Part shown: positions 6,678 through 13,838 of the stretch, piece by piece
How positions within the stretch are numbered: position 1 is the first letter of the stretch
How the letters are laid out: every line of letters starts with the position of its first letter
NCBI GenBank assembly: GCA_016297855.1
Contig: JAEDFW010000030.1
Location: 1-16,453, forward strand
Length of the DNA stretch: 16,453 nt
Reading direction: 5' to 3'
Source of the DNA: Oscillospiraceae bacterium
Lineage (GTDB): Bacteria; Bacillota; Clostridia; Oscillospirales; Oscillospiraceae
The notes under the pieces: generated by a model
What the model was told of the DNA's origin: nothing
Database searches by the model: none
Seen by the model: only the letters and a program-made list of their open reading frames with translations
Translations under genes and position numbers: made by a program

Positions 6678-7733
6678 GTGGCAAGGAAAACCGACGATGC
6701 ATCGCGTACATCCGCGCTGCAGCAGCTCAAGGCCGATCTGAAGACCGGCCAGCTCAAAACATGCTATGTGCTCTATGGCGAAGAAGGATATCTGCGGGAG
6801 TGCTATGTGAAGATGCTCGTCAAAAAACTGACGGACGGCCCGGCGGGTGATTTCAACTACCACCGATTTACCGCCGACACGCTCACGCCCGAGGCGCTGG
6901 CGGAAGCGGTCGAGGCCATGCCCATGATGGCCGAGCGGACGCTGGTGCAGATCGACGATGTGGATCTTTTCAAGCAGCCCGAAGCAGCGCGCGAACTGTA
7001 CCGCACGATTCTCAGCGATATCCCGGACTATTGCTGCGTCGCACTGGTCTATGATACCGTTGAGTTTAAGATCAACGGTCAGATGAAAAAACTGGCCGAG
7101 ACGTTAAGAAGCAAGGCACAGTTGGTCGAGTTTGCCAAGCGCAGTGAGCGCGAACTGTCCGACTGGATCGCCCGGCAGCTGAGAAAGCACGACAAACTGA
7201 TCTCGCCGAAGCTCTGCGAGTATCTCATCTTCGTCACCGACGGCATGATGAGCACACTGGGCGGCGAGATCGAGAAGATCGCGGCGTATGCAGGCGGACA
7301 GGAGATTCAGAAAAGCGACATTGATGCGGTCGTCATTCCGGCGCTCAGTGCGCAGACGTTCGATATTTCCAACGCCATTGCTGACGGCGACTACGCAAGA
7401 GCCCTGCAAAAAACGCAGGAGCTGCTTGCCATGCAGGAAAGCTGTATCGGGATTCTTGGCGCTGTCGGTGCGCAGATCAGAAGGCTCTGTTACGCCAAGA
7501 CGATCGCTGCCTGCGGAAAGGGCCAGCAGACGCTTATGGAACTGGCGAAACTCCAAAGTTACGCTGCCAGCCGCACGATGGCAGCGGCGAACAAGCTCTC
7601 AGCCCAGTTCTGCCGCAAGGCGGTAGAGCTGTGCCTTACCGCTGACGAGCAGATGAAATCGAGTTACGACGAGCCCGAACGCATTTTGGAGCTTCTAATT
7701 ATGCAGCTTTCTGCGGAGGCGCGCCGTGGTTAA
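6678..7733 (+). CDS. holA: DNA polymerase III, delta subunit
   Basis: HolA is the clamp-loader subunit that binds and opens the beta sliding clamp at primer ends. The 351-residue protein has the expected length and layout. A degenerate AAA+ N-terminal region starts with LKTCYVLYGEEGYLRE and has no functional P-loop, as usual for delta. A lid region holds the family-typical KRSERELSDWIARQL and IFVTDGMMSTLGGEIEKI segments, and the C-terminal all-helical collar domain ends ERILELLIMQLS. GTG at 6678 is preferred: AGAGGGTGA (6665-6673) precedes it, it follows the comEC stop by four bases, and a longer frame from 6450 would lie inside comEC. The neighbour comEC is its normal partner in clostridia. 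Its 3' end overlaps the next gene by eight bases. Confidence 0.92.
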   Translation: MARKTDDASRTSALQQLKADLKTGQLKTCYVLYGEEGYLRECYVKMLVKKLTDGPAGDFNYHRFTADTLTPEALAEAVEAMPMMAERTLVQIDDVDLFKQPEAARELYRTILSDIPDYCCVALVYDTVEFKINGQMKKLAETLRSKAQLVEFAKRSERELSDWIARQLRKHDKLISPKLCEYLIFVTDGMMSTLGGEIEKIAAYAGGQEIQKSDIDAVVIPALSAQTFDISNAIADGDYARALQKTQELLAMQESCIGILGAVGAQIRRLCYAKTIAACGKGQQTLMELAKLQSYAASRTMAAANKLSAQFCRKAVELCLTADEQMKSSYDEPERILELLIMQLSAEARRG

Positions 7734-8325
7734 GCTGAAGCAGGCTGTTGTGGTCGAGGGACGGTACGATAAAAACGCGCTCAGTCAGATTGTAGATGCG
7801 CCCATTTTCTGCACGAATGGCTTCGGCATCATGAACGATCCGGCACTCGTTGCGCTTCTGCGCGAGGCGGCGAAAAAACGGGGGCTGATCATTCTGACAG
7901 ATTCCGACGCGGCGGGCTTCGTCATCCGCAATTATCTGAAAGGCTGCCTGCCGAACGAGATGCTGCTGCACGCGTATGTGCCGGACGTTTACGGCAAGGA
8001 AAAGCGCAAGCGCGCGCCGGGCAAGGAAGGAAAGCTTGGCGTGGAAGGAATGCCGCCGGCCGTTCTTTTGCAGGCGCTCAAAGATGCGGGCGCGGAGATG
8101 GATGGCGAGACTGCGGACGCTTCTTCCGAAGCGATTACAAAGCAGGATCTTTATACGCTGGGATTTACGGGCGGAGCAAACAGCAGCCAAAAGCGCGCGG
8201 CGCTTTTAAAAGCGCTGCAGCTGCCCGCGCACATGAGCACCAACGCTTTATTGCAGGCGCTGAATCTGCGCTTTGCGCGCGCGGAATTTCTGGCCCGGTT
8301 TGAGAATACAGAGGAAGAATCATGA
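7726..8325 (+). CDS. rnmV: RNase M5-like TOPRIM protein
   Basis: RNase M5 cleaves precursor 5S rRNA. This 199-residue protein shows a TOPRIM domain with the catalytic glutamate E11 in VVVEGRYDKNAL and the DxD pair D59/D61 in ILTDSDAAGF. GKLGVEGMPP follows, matching the RNase M5 GVGVEH-type segment. The C-terminal third (about 135-199) matches the extra domain (DUF4093-like) found in Firmicutes RNase M5 relatives. The start is GTG at 7726, with GGAGG at 7715-7719 six bases upstream; it overlaps holA by eight bases. In Bacillus rnmV lies next to ksgA, whereas here it is in the comEC-holA operon, so it could be a paralogue with another RNA or DNA target. The family call is firm and the exact substrate is less so. 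Confidence 0.75.
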   Translation: MVKLKQAVVVEGRYDKNALSQIVDAPIFCTNGFGIMNDPALVALLREAAKKRGLIILTDSDAAGFVIRNYLKGCLPNEMLLHAYVPDVYGKEKRKRAPGKEGKLGVEGMPPAVLLQALKDAGAEMDGETADASSEAITKQDLYTLGFTGGANSSQKRAALLKALQLPAHMSTNALLQALNLRFARAEFLARFENTEEES

Positions 8326-10205
8326 TCGATATTTCGGTACAGAACCTCGTCAAGAGCTTTGACTCGGACGAAAATATTTTAGACGGCATCACATTTGATG
8401 TGCAGTCCGGCGAGCGGGTGGGCCTGCTTGGCAAAAACGGTGCGGGCAAGACGACGCTCTTTAAAATCCTCACCGGCGAGCTGGACTACAACTCGGGCGC
8501 AGTTGTCTTTGCGCCCAACAAAAAGGTGGGGCTCATCTCGCAGATCCCACACTACCCGGCTGGCTACACGGTGGACGATGTGCTGCATACGGCGTTTGCA
8601 GAACTGGATAACATCAGGCGGCAGATGCGCGAGCTGGAACAGCAGATGACCGCGCACACGCCGAAGGAAATTTTGCAGCGCTATGACGCGCTCACGAGCC
8701 GCTATACCGTGGGCGGCGGCTATGAGATGGACACCGACACGGACAAGATCTGCAACGGTCTTGCCATTACGCCCGCGCAGCGCGCACAGGCATTTGACAG
8801 CCTGTCGGGCGGAGAAAAGACACGCGTCAACTTAGCGAGGCTGCTGCTGGAAAAGACGGATGTTCTGCTGCTCGACGAGCCGACCAACCATCTGGACATG
8901 CACAGCGTCGAGTGGCTGGAGGAATACATCCAGAAGTTTAAGGGCACAGTGCTCGCGATCTCGCATGACCGGTATTTTCTTGACCGCGTCGTGAGCCGCA
9001 TCGTGGAGATCCACGACGGCAAGGCAGAGTTCTACAGCGGCAACTACTCGTTCTATGTGCAGGAAAAGCAGGCGCGGTTCGAGCTGCAGCTCAAGCAGTA
9101 TGAAAAAGAGCAGGCCAAGCTCGGGCAGCTTGGCTTCACGCTCGAGCGCATGAAGGGCTGGGGCATCAACAACCGCACGCTCTACCGCCGCGCCATGTCC
9201 ATCCAGCACCGTATGGAGCGCATCGAAAAGACCGAACGCCCCACGCAGGACAAGACCATGCGCGCGCGCTTTGCCGAGCGGTCGTTCTACGGCGACGAAG
9301 TGCTGTCCGTCAAGGGCCTCGGCAAGGCCTACGGCGGCAGGACGCTGTTTGAAGATGTGGAGCTGCAGGTCGCAGGCGGCGAGCGCATCGCCCTGCTTGG
9401 CGACAACGGCACGGGCAAAACGACGTTTCTGCGCGTGCTTCTGGGGCAGGAGGCCGGCGCGGGCAGAATCAAATTTGGCCCCACGGTCAAATGGGCGTAT
9501 CTCGAGCAGACGATTCACTTCGCCCATCCCGAGCGGACGCTGCTCGACACCATGCTCTATGAAAAGGGCTGTACGGTGCAGACCGCGCGCGACCGGCTGG
9601 GCGCGTTTTTGTTTGAAGGCGAGGATGTGTTTAAAACCGTCGGAAGCCTGTCCGGCGGCGAGCAGAGCCGGCTGCGGCTTTGTATGCTGATGGATGAAAA
9701 GATCAATCTGCTCATTCTCGACGAGCCGACGAACCATCTCGATATCGCCTCGCGCGAGTGGGTCGAGGACGCGTTGGAAGAATACGAGGGCACGCTCATC
9801 TTTGTCTCGCACGACCGCTATTTTGTCGGCAAGTTCGCCACGCGCGTGTGGGAGCTGGAAAACGGGACCATCCGCGACTATCCCTGCGGATACGAAAAAT
9901 ACCGCTCAATTAAATCGCACGAGCAGATGGCCCAGCAGGCCCAACCGAAAGAGAAAAAAGAGCGAAAGCCAAAGATCAAAAGCGCAAATGGCAAGAGTCT
10001 GGAAAAGCAGGTGCGCGCACTTGAGCGTGAGATTGAGGCGCTGGAACAAAGGCTTGCCGAGCTTGACGCGCAGATCGAGCGTTCTGCCACCGACTATCAG
10101 GCACTGACGCAGCTGATGGAGGAAAAAACGCAGACCGAAGAAGCGCTCTCGGTGCGGATGGACGACTGGGAGACGCTTTCCATGCAGTTGGAGGAGCAGG
10201 TATGA
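8322..10205 (+). CDS. ABC-F family ATPase, ribosome-associated type
   Basis: ABC-F proteins are soluble twin-ATPase factors that act on the ribosome in translation control, stalling rescue or antibiotic protection. This 627-residue protein has two complete cassettes. The first has Walker A GKNGAGKTT (37-45), signature LSGGE (161-165) and LLDEPTNHLD (about 183-192). The second has GDNGTGKTT (360-368), LSGGE (443-447) and LILDEPTNHLD (464-474). A charged interdomain linker lies around residues 230-325. A C-terminal coiled coil (about 548-627, KSLEKQVRALEREIEALEQRLAELD) resembles Uup/YdiF-type members and not short resistance proteins. There is no membrane segment. The start overlaps the preceding stop (ATGA) with GAGGAAG just upstream, so it belongs to the same operon. 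A housekeeping role is more likely than drug resistance. Confidence 0.9.
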   Translation: MIDISVQNLVKSFDSDENILDGITFDVQSGERVGLLGKNGAGKTTLFKILTGELDYNSGAVVFAPNKKVGLISQIPHYPAGYTVDDVLHTAFAELDNIRRQMRELEQQMTAHTPKEILQRYDALTSRYTVGGGYEMDTDTDKICNGLAITPAQRAQAFDSLSGGEKTRVNLARLLLEKTDVLLLDEPTNHLDMHSVEWLEEYIQKFKGTVLAISHDRYFLDRVVSRIVEIHDGKAEFYSGNYSFYVQEKQARFELQLKQYEKEQAKLGQLGFTLERMKGWGINNRTLYRRAMSIQHRMERIEKTERPTQDKTMRARFAERSFYGDEVLSVKGLGKAYGGRTLFEDVELQVAGGERIALLGDNGTGKTTFLRVLLGQEAGAGRIKFGPTVKWAYLEQTIHFAHPERTLLDTMLYEKGCTVQTARDRLGAFLFEGEDVFKTVGSLSGGEQSRLRLCMLMDEKINLLILDEPTNHLDIASREWVEDALEEYEGTLIFVSHDRYFVGKFATRVWELENGTIRDYPCGYEKYRSIKSHEQMAQQAQPKEKKERKPKIKSANGKSLEKQVRALEREIEALEQRLAELDAQIERSATDYQALTQLMEEKTQTEEALSVRMDDWETLSMQLEEQV

Positions 10206-10936
10206 CGCTTTTGACCTTGGCTGCTATCATGGCAGCGCTGGGGTTTGTGCTGCTGCTGATCCCGTTTCATGTGGCGACCACGGGCGTGTGCTTTTTCGCG
10301 CTGGCCGTGATGCTGGGCATACTGTATCTGCTCCGAAACAAGCAGAAGGCGAGAAAGCTCCGCATTGCGCTCACGGCGGTTACCACCGCGGGTGTGCTGG
10401 TGATGCTCGGGTGCGTAGGGTATATCGATATTGCCGGGCGCGATGACGATGTTTCCGCCGGAGCGCCGGAGTTTGTGGTGGTGCTGGGCGCGCAGATCCA
10501 CGGAGACCGGCCTTCGCGCACACTGCGCGAGCGGCTGGATCTGGCGCATGCGTATCTGACGGAGCATCCGGACGCGGTCTGCTTTGTTACGGGCGGTCAG
10601 GGCAGCGACGAAAGCTTCACCGAGGCATATGTCATGCAGAAATACCTTCTGGAAAAGGGCGTGGACGAAAGCCGCGTTGTGATGGAAGCCACCGCGCGCA
10701 ACACACGTGAAAATCTGATCTTCTCGCGCGAGCTTGCACAGAGCATGGACCTGGACACCGAAAGCGTGCTCATCATTACGAGTGAATTTCACCTCTGCAG
10801 GGCAAAATACATTGCAAGGACGCTTTCTATGCGCGCATGCGGTCTCGGCAGTACGACAACGCCGTGGGTACTGAAGATCTGCTATGAGCTGCGCGAGGTG
10901 TTTGCCTTTGTCAAGGCGTTCGCGCAGGCCGGTTGA
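10202..10936 (+). CDS. YdcF/DUF218 family membrane protein
   Basis: This 244-residue protein has three hydrophobic segments (about 1-22, 27-45, 54-76) and then a DUF218/YdcF domain. The domain carries FVVVLGAQIHGDRPSRTLRERL, the glycine-rich FVTGGQGSDESFTEA, MEATARNTRENLIFS and IITSEFHLCRAKYIA, which are the conserved acidic, arginine and histidine positions of the family. Relatives such as SanA and ElyC are linked to cell-envelope metabolism, but a reaction is not established. ATG overlaps the ABC-F stop by four bases, with GGAGG at 10190-10194 seven bases upstream. It is the last gene of the operon, and its stop lies inside the -35 box of the mrp promoter. No hairpin terminator is visible after it, so transcripts may read into mrp. 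Confidence 0.85.
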   Translation: MTLLTLAAIMAALGFVLLLIPFHVATTGVCFFALAVMLGILYLLRNKQKARKLRIALTAVTTAGVLVMLGCVGYIDIAGRDDDVSAGAPEFVVVLGAQIHGDRPSRTLRERLDLAHAYLTEHPDAVCFVTGGQGSDESFTEAYVMQKYLLEKGVDESRVVMEATARNTRENLIFSRELAQSMDLDTESVLIITSEFHLCRAKYIARTLSMRACGLGSTTTPWVLKICYELREVFAFVKAFAQAG

Positions 10937-10961
10937 CTTTCCTGCCCACAGGGACTAGAAT
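10933..10961 (+). promoter_or_regulatory. Sigma-A-like promoter of mrp
   Basis: A -35 TTGACT (10933-10938, five of six consensus bases) and a -10 TAGAAT (10956-10961, five of six) are separated by exactly 17 bases. The -35 box contains the TGA stop (10934-10936) of the preceding gene. It is among the strongest-looking promoters in the window, consistent with a housekeeping gene. Confidence 0.8.
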
Positions 10962-10994
10962 AAAATAAATGCGAAAAAAGGAGCGTTTTCAGCT

Positions 10995-11819
10995 ATGAGC
11001 GAATCTTGCAGCGGCAGCTGCGAAAGCTGTGCGCAGAACTGCGCCGACCGCAAGGCCGAGAGCCTGCTGGCGCCTGCCAATCCCCATTCCAATGTGAAAA
11101 AGGTCATTGCCGTTGTCTCAGGCAAGGGCGGCGTGGGCAAGTCCACCGTCACGTCGATGATGGCGGTCGCGATGCAGTCACTTGGGTATCGGACGGCCAT
11201 TTTGGATGCGGACATCACAGGACCCTCCATTCCCAAGGCATTCGGCCTGCATGAGCCGGCCATGGGCGACGACAACGGCATCCTGCCCGCGGTCACAAAG
11301 TCCGGCGTCAAGGTCATGTCCATTAACTTGTTGCTGCCCAGCGAGACCGACCCCGTCGTCTGGCGCGGGCCGGTGGTAGCAGGTGCGGTCAAGCAGTTCT
11401 GGTCGGACGTGTGCTGGGGCGATGTGGACTATATGTTCGTCGACCTGCCGCCCGGAACGGGCGACGTGCCTTTGACGGTGTTCCAGTCGCTGCCCGTTGA
11501 CGGCGTGATTCTGGTCACGTCTCCGCAGAGTCTGGTTTCCATGATCGTGGAAAAGGCCGTCAACATGGCGCGCATGATGAACGTGCCGGTCTACGGCTTT
11601 GTGGAGAACTACAGCTATTTCCAGTGCCCCGACTGTGGCAAGCGCCATGAGATTTTCGGCAAGAGCGGCCTTGATGAGATCGCGCTGTCGTACTCGTTGC
11701 CCGTGTTGGCACGACTGCCGATCGACCCGCGGGTCGCGGCGAAATTTGACGCCGGGGAGATGGAGCAGGCCGATATTTCCGGGATCCTGCCTGCAGCGAA
11801 ACTCATATCAAAAGCATAA
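10995..11819 (+). CDS. mrp: Mrp/NBP35 family iron-sulfur carrier ATPase
   Basis: Mrp/ApbC proteins are P-loop ATPases that hold and transfer Fe-S clusters. The 274-residue protein has the deviant Walker A GKGGVGKS at 43-50, the ADITGPSIPKAFG switch region, Walker B FVDLPPGTGD, and the CPDC pair C211/C214 in YFQCPDCGKRHEIFG, which bridges the dimer cluster. The N-terminus carries four cysteines (C5, C9, C12, C16), a second possible cluster site seen in clostridial members in place of the N-terminal DUF59 domain. The start ATG has GGAG at 10980-10983, a somewhat long 11 bases upstream. It has its own promoter and terminator and is thus an independent unit. Confidence 0.93.
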   Translation: MSESCSGSCESCAQNCADRKAESLLAPANPHSNVKKVIAVVSGKGGVGKSTVTSMMAVAMQSLGYRTAILDADITGPSIPKAFGLHEPAMGDDNGILPAVTKSGVKVMSINLLLPSETDPVVWRGPVVAGAVKQFWSDVCWGDVDYMFVDLPPGTGDVPLTVFQSLPVDGVILVTSPQSLVSMIVEKAVNMARMMNVPVYGFVENYSYFQCPDCGKRHEIFGKSGLDEIALSYSLPVLARLPIDPRVAAKFDAGEMEQADISGILPAAKLISKA

Positions 11820-11820
11820 G

Positions 11821-11853
11821 AAAAATCGGAACGCAGAAGCGTTCCGATTTTTT
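11821..11853. terminator. Bidirectional terminator between mrp and the WYL gene
   Basis: ATCGGAACGC (11825-11834) pairs perfectly with GCGTTCCGAT (11839-11848) around AGAA. AAAAA precedes the hairpin and TTTTT follows it, so it works for both converging genes. The stop codon of the WYL gene (11852-11854, minus strand) lies in the T-tract, so that gene ends on the hairpin's flank. Confidence 0.88.
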
Positions 11854-12829
11854 ATTCATACTGCCCGATCGCGCGTTTGCAGAACGCGAGAAATTCTTCT
11901 GCTACGGACTGCGGATAGACGATTTTCGCGCGCTCGGCAAAGCCTGCCATCCAGCCGAAGAAAACAGGGGAGACTGCGATTTCGGCAATGATGGTAAAAT
12001 GGCTGTCGCCGTCGGGGATGAGCATGACATCCTTTCCGAAGCGATCGATAACCACGCCCGCAAGCGAATTTTCAAAGCGCATTTTCACCGTGACTGGCTC
12101 GCCGGCAAACATACCGAAGACACTTTTGCCGTATCGGCCGAGATCGAGCTGCTTTACCGTCTCATCCAAATGACGAGGCAGGTCTGTGACCGTCAGTCGT
12201 GCCATCTTGTCTACGCGGTAGTGCGTCAGGCCGTGCTTCTGCGAGTGTGCGACGAGGTAATAGTTCTCCTCATTCCAGATGAGAGCGTAGGGGCTGGCAG
12301 AATAGTCCCCGGGACGTTCACGGCGCGTGCCGTCGGGAGCGTAGTCAAAATAGCGGAACCTTACTTGCCGGTTCTGCGCAATGGCCTCGTGAATGCGGTC
12401 TACCGCGTAGTAGACACTCTCATTCATGCTCTTCACGCGGCCGGATACGACCACCTGCCGGCGCAGCGTGCTGGCTTCATGGACGCTCGCGAGTGTAGAG
12501 AGCTTCCCGATCAGCTCCATCGATTTTTTGGAGGAGAGAAACTTTGACGATTGCACCGCGTCGACCAGCAGCTTCAGCTCCGGCAGCTCAAACGTACGGG
12601 AGGCCAGAAAATAGCCGCCCTTCGGCCCCGGCTGACGTACGATGTCCATGCCGAATTGCTGCAGGCAGGCAATATCGTCATACACGCTCTTGCGCTCAGC
12701 CGCTATGCCCTTCGCTTGCAGTGCAGAGAGAATCTGCTGCATGCAGATCGGATGCTGTTCATCCGTTTCCTGTTCAAACAGTTGCCTGAGATACAGCAGC
12801 TTCAGCTTCTGATTTTCTGACCGGGCCAT
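11852..12829 (-). CDS. WYL-domain transcriptional regulator
   Basis: This 325-residue regulator has an N-terminal winged helix-turn-helix (about 1-75, with KSVYDDIACLQQFGMDIVRQPGPKGGYFL resembling HTH_11 and its wing). A WYL domain follows (about 140-215), with NYYLVAHSQKHGLTHYRVDKM as the YYL version of the name motif. A C-terminal WCX-type extension (about 240-320) completes it. WYL domains are thought to sense nucleic acids or nucleotide ligands, and several members control DNA-damage or phage-defence genes. ATG at 12829 is chosen because AGGAGG (12843-12838, minus strand) lies eight bases upstream; the ATG six bases earlier would be too close. It is divergent from nfo with adjoining promoters and may regulate itself and nfo, though this is inference. 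Confidence 0.87.
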   Translation of the reverse strand: MARSENQKLKLLYLRQLFEQETDEQHPICMQQILSALQAKGIAAERKSVYDDIACLQQFGMDIVRQPGPKGGYFLASRTFELPELKLLVDAVQSSKFLSSKKSMELIGKLSTLASVHEASTLRRQVVVSGRVKSMNESVYYAVDRIHEAIAQNRQVRFRYFDYAPDGTRRERPGDYSASPYALIWNEENYYLVAHSQKHGLTHYRVDKMARLTVTDLPRHLDETVKQLDLGRYGKSVFGMFAGEPVTVKMRFENSLAGVVIDRFGKDVMLIPDGDSHFTIIAEIAVSPVFFGWMAGFAERAKIVYPQSVAEEFLAFCKRAIGQYE

Positions 12830-12849
12830 TGCCATCGCCTCCTGCCACC

Positions 12850-12878
12850 ATTGTAGCGGATGGAAGGAAAAATGACAA
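12850..12878 (-). promoter_or_regulatory. Promoter of the WYL regulator
   Basis: On the minus strand, -35 TTGTCA (12878-12873) and -10 TACAAT (12855-12850) are separated by 17 bases; each matches five of six consensus bases. The predicted start near 12843 falls at the ribosome binding site, so the leader is very short. Only five bases separate this -35 box from that of nfo on the other strand. Confidence 0.72.
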
Positions 12879-12883
12879 GTTGT

Positions 12884-12912
12884 TTGCTGCGCCGGTGCAG
12901 ATGTGCTATACT
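12884..12912 (+). promoter_or_regulatory. Promoter of nfo
   Basis: A -35 TTGCTG (12884-12889) and an extended -10 TGCTATACT (hexamer TATACT, 12907-12912) have a 17-base spacer. It is back to back with the WYL promoter, so a protein bound between 12873 and 12889 would affect both. Confidence 0.7.
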
Positions 12913-12937
12913 GATAAAAAAGATGCAGGAGGCCGTT

Positions 12938-13759
12938 ATGCTGTATTTGGGCTGTCATTTATCGTCATCAAAGGGATTCGCCGCAATGGGGCGCACGGCG
13001 CTGTCGATTGGTGCAAATACCTTTCAGTTCTTTACCAGAAATCCGCGCGGCGGCGCGGCCAAGGCGATCGATCCGGAGGATGCCGCCGCACTGTGTGCGA
13101 TGCAGGAAAACGGAACGCTGGGGCGCATCGTGGCGCACGCGCCGTACACGCTCAATGCCTGCGCGAAGGAGGAGAAAACGTTGGAGTTTGCACGGCAGAC
13201 GATGGCCGACGATCTGCGGCGGATGGAATATGTGCCTGGGAATTCCTATAATTTTCATCCGGGCAGCCACGTGGGGCAGGGGATTGCGGCAGGTGTGGAA
13301 AAGATCGCCGCAGTGCTCAACGAGGTCATGTTTGACGGCCAGCGTACAACGGTACTGCTCGAGACCATGGCCGGCAAGGGCAGTGAGGTTGGCGGACGGT
13401 TTGAAGAACTGCGTGGGATTCTGGATCGGGCAAAGTATCCGCAGTATCTTGGCGTGTGCCTGGATACCTGCCATGTGCACGACGGCGGGTATGATATTGT
13501 GAGCGATCTTGACGGCGTTTTGGCCGAGTTTGACCGCGTCATCGGCCTTGACAGGCTGAAAGCACTGCATATCAACGACAGCAAGAATCCGCGCGGTGCA
13601 CACAAGGACCGGCATGAGAAGATCGGCATGGGCGAGATCGGCTTTGAGGCGCTTTGGCGCGTGGTGCATCACCCCGCGCTTACGGGCCTGCCGATGATTC
13701 TGGAGACGCCGAATGAACTCGATGGCTACGCGGACGAGATCGCGCGCCTGCGAGTGTGA
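12938..13759 (+). CDS. nfo: Deoxyribonuclease IV (AP endonuclease, endonuclease IV)
   Basis: Nfo cuts the DNA backbone 5' of abasic sites in base-excision repair, using three zinc ions in a TIM barrel. The 273-residue protein keeps all nine expected metal ligands: H67 (AHAPY), H107 (FHPGSH), E142 (LLETM), D176 and H179 (LDTCH), H211 (HINDSKN), D224 and H226 (HKDRHEKIG), and E256 (LETP). Length is normal. The start ATG is supported by AGGAGG at 12927-12932, five bases upstream; longer in-frame starts would lie upstream of the promoter. It is divergent from the WYL regulator. The following gene is on the same strand after 79 bases with no clear terminator, but it has its own promoter. Confidence 0.95.
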   Translation: MLYLGCHLSSSKGFAAMGRTALSIGANTFQFFTRNPRGGAAKAIDPEDAAALCAMQENGTLGRIVAHAPYTLNACAKEEKTLEFARQTMADDLRRMEYVPGNSYNFHPGSHVGQGIAAGVEKIAAVLNEVMFDGQRTTVLLETMAGKGSEVGGRFEELRGILDRAKYPQYLGVCLDTCHVHDGGYDIVSDLDGVLAEFDRVIGLDRLKALHINDSKNPRGAHKDRHEKIGMGEIGFEALWRVVHHPALTGLPMILETPNELDGYADEIARLRV

Positions 13760-13787
13760 AGAAACTATGAAGATTTCCTTTGTTTTC

Positions 13788-13816
13788 TTGACGTTTATTT
13801 TTGTGTGTGATACTTT
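13788..13816 (+). promoter_or_regulatory. Promoter of the AI-2E family transporter gene
   Basis: A -35 TTGACG (13788-13793) and an extended -10 TGATACTTT (hexamer TACTTT, 13811-13816) have a 17-base spacer. The hexamer is weak on its own, but TGn and the good -35 compensate. Confidence 0.55.
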
Positions 13817-13838
13817 TAAGTAGACTGGGGGCGGAGTT

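Noticed and set aside
8832..9812. 326-codon minus-strand frame inside the ABC-F gene
   Set aside because: It is antisense to both conserved ATPase cassettes and has no ribosome site or domain of its own.
8322..10205. ABC-F gene as an antibiotic-resistance determinant
   Set aside because: Its operon context and C-terminal coiled coil fit housekeeping Uup/YdiF-type proteins; nothing mobile or resistance-linked is nearby.
11999..12547. 182-codon plus-strand frame opposite the WYL gene
   Set aside because: It is a shadow of the WYL coding region; the minus-strand product has recognisable HTH and WYL segments plus a promoter and ribosome site.
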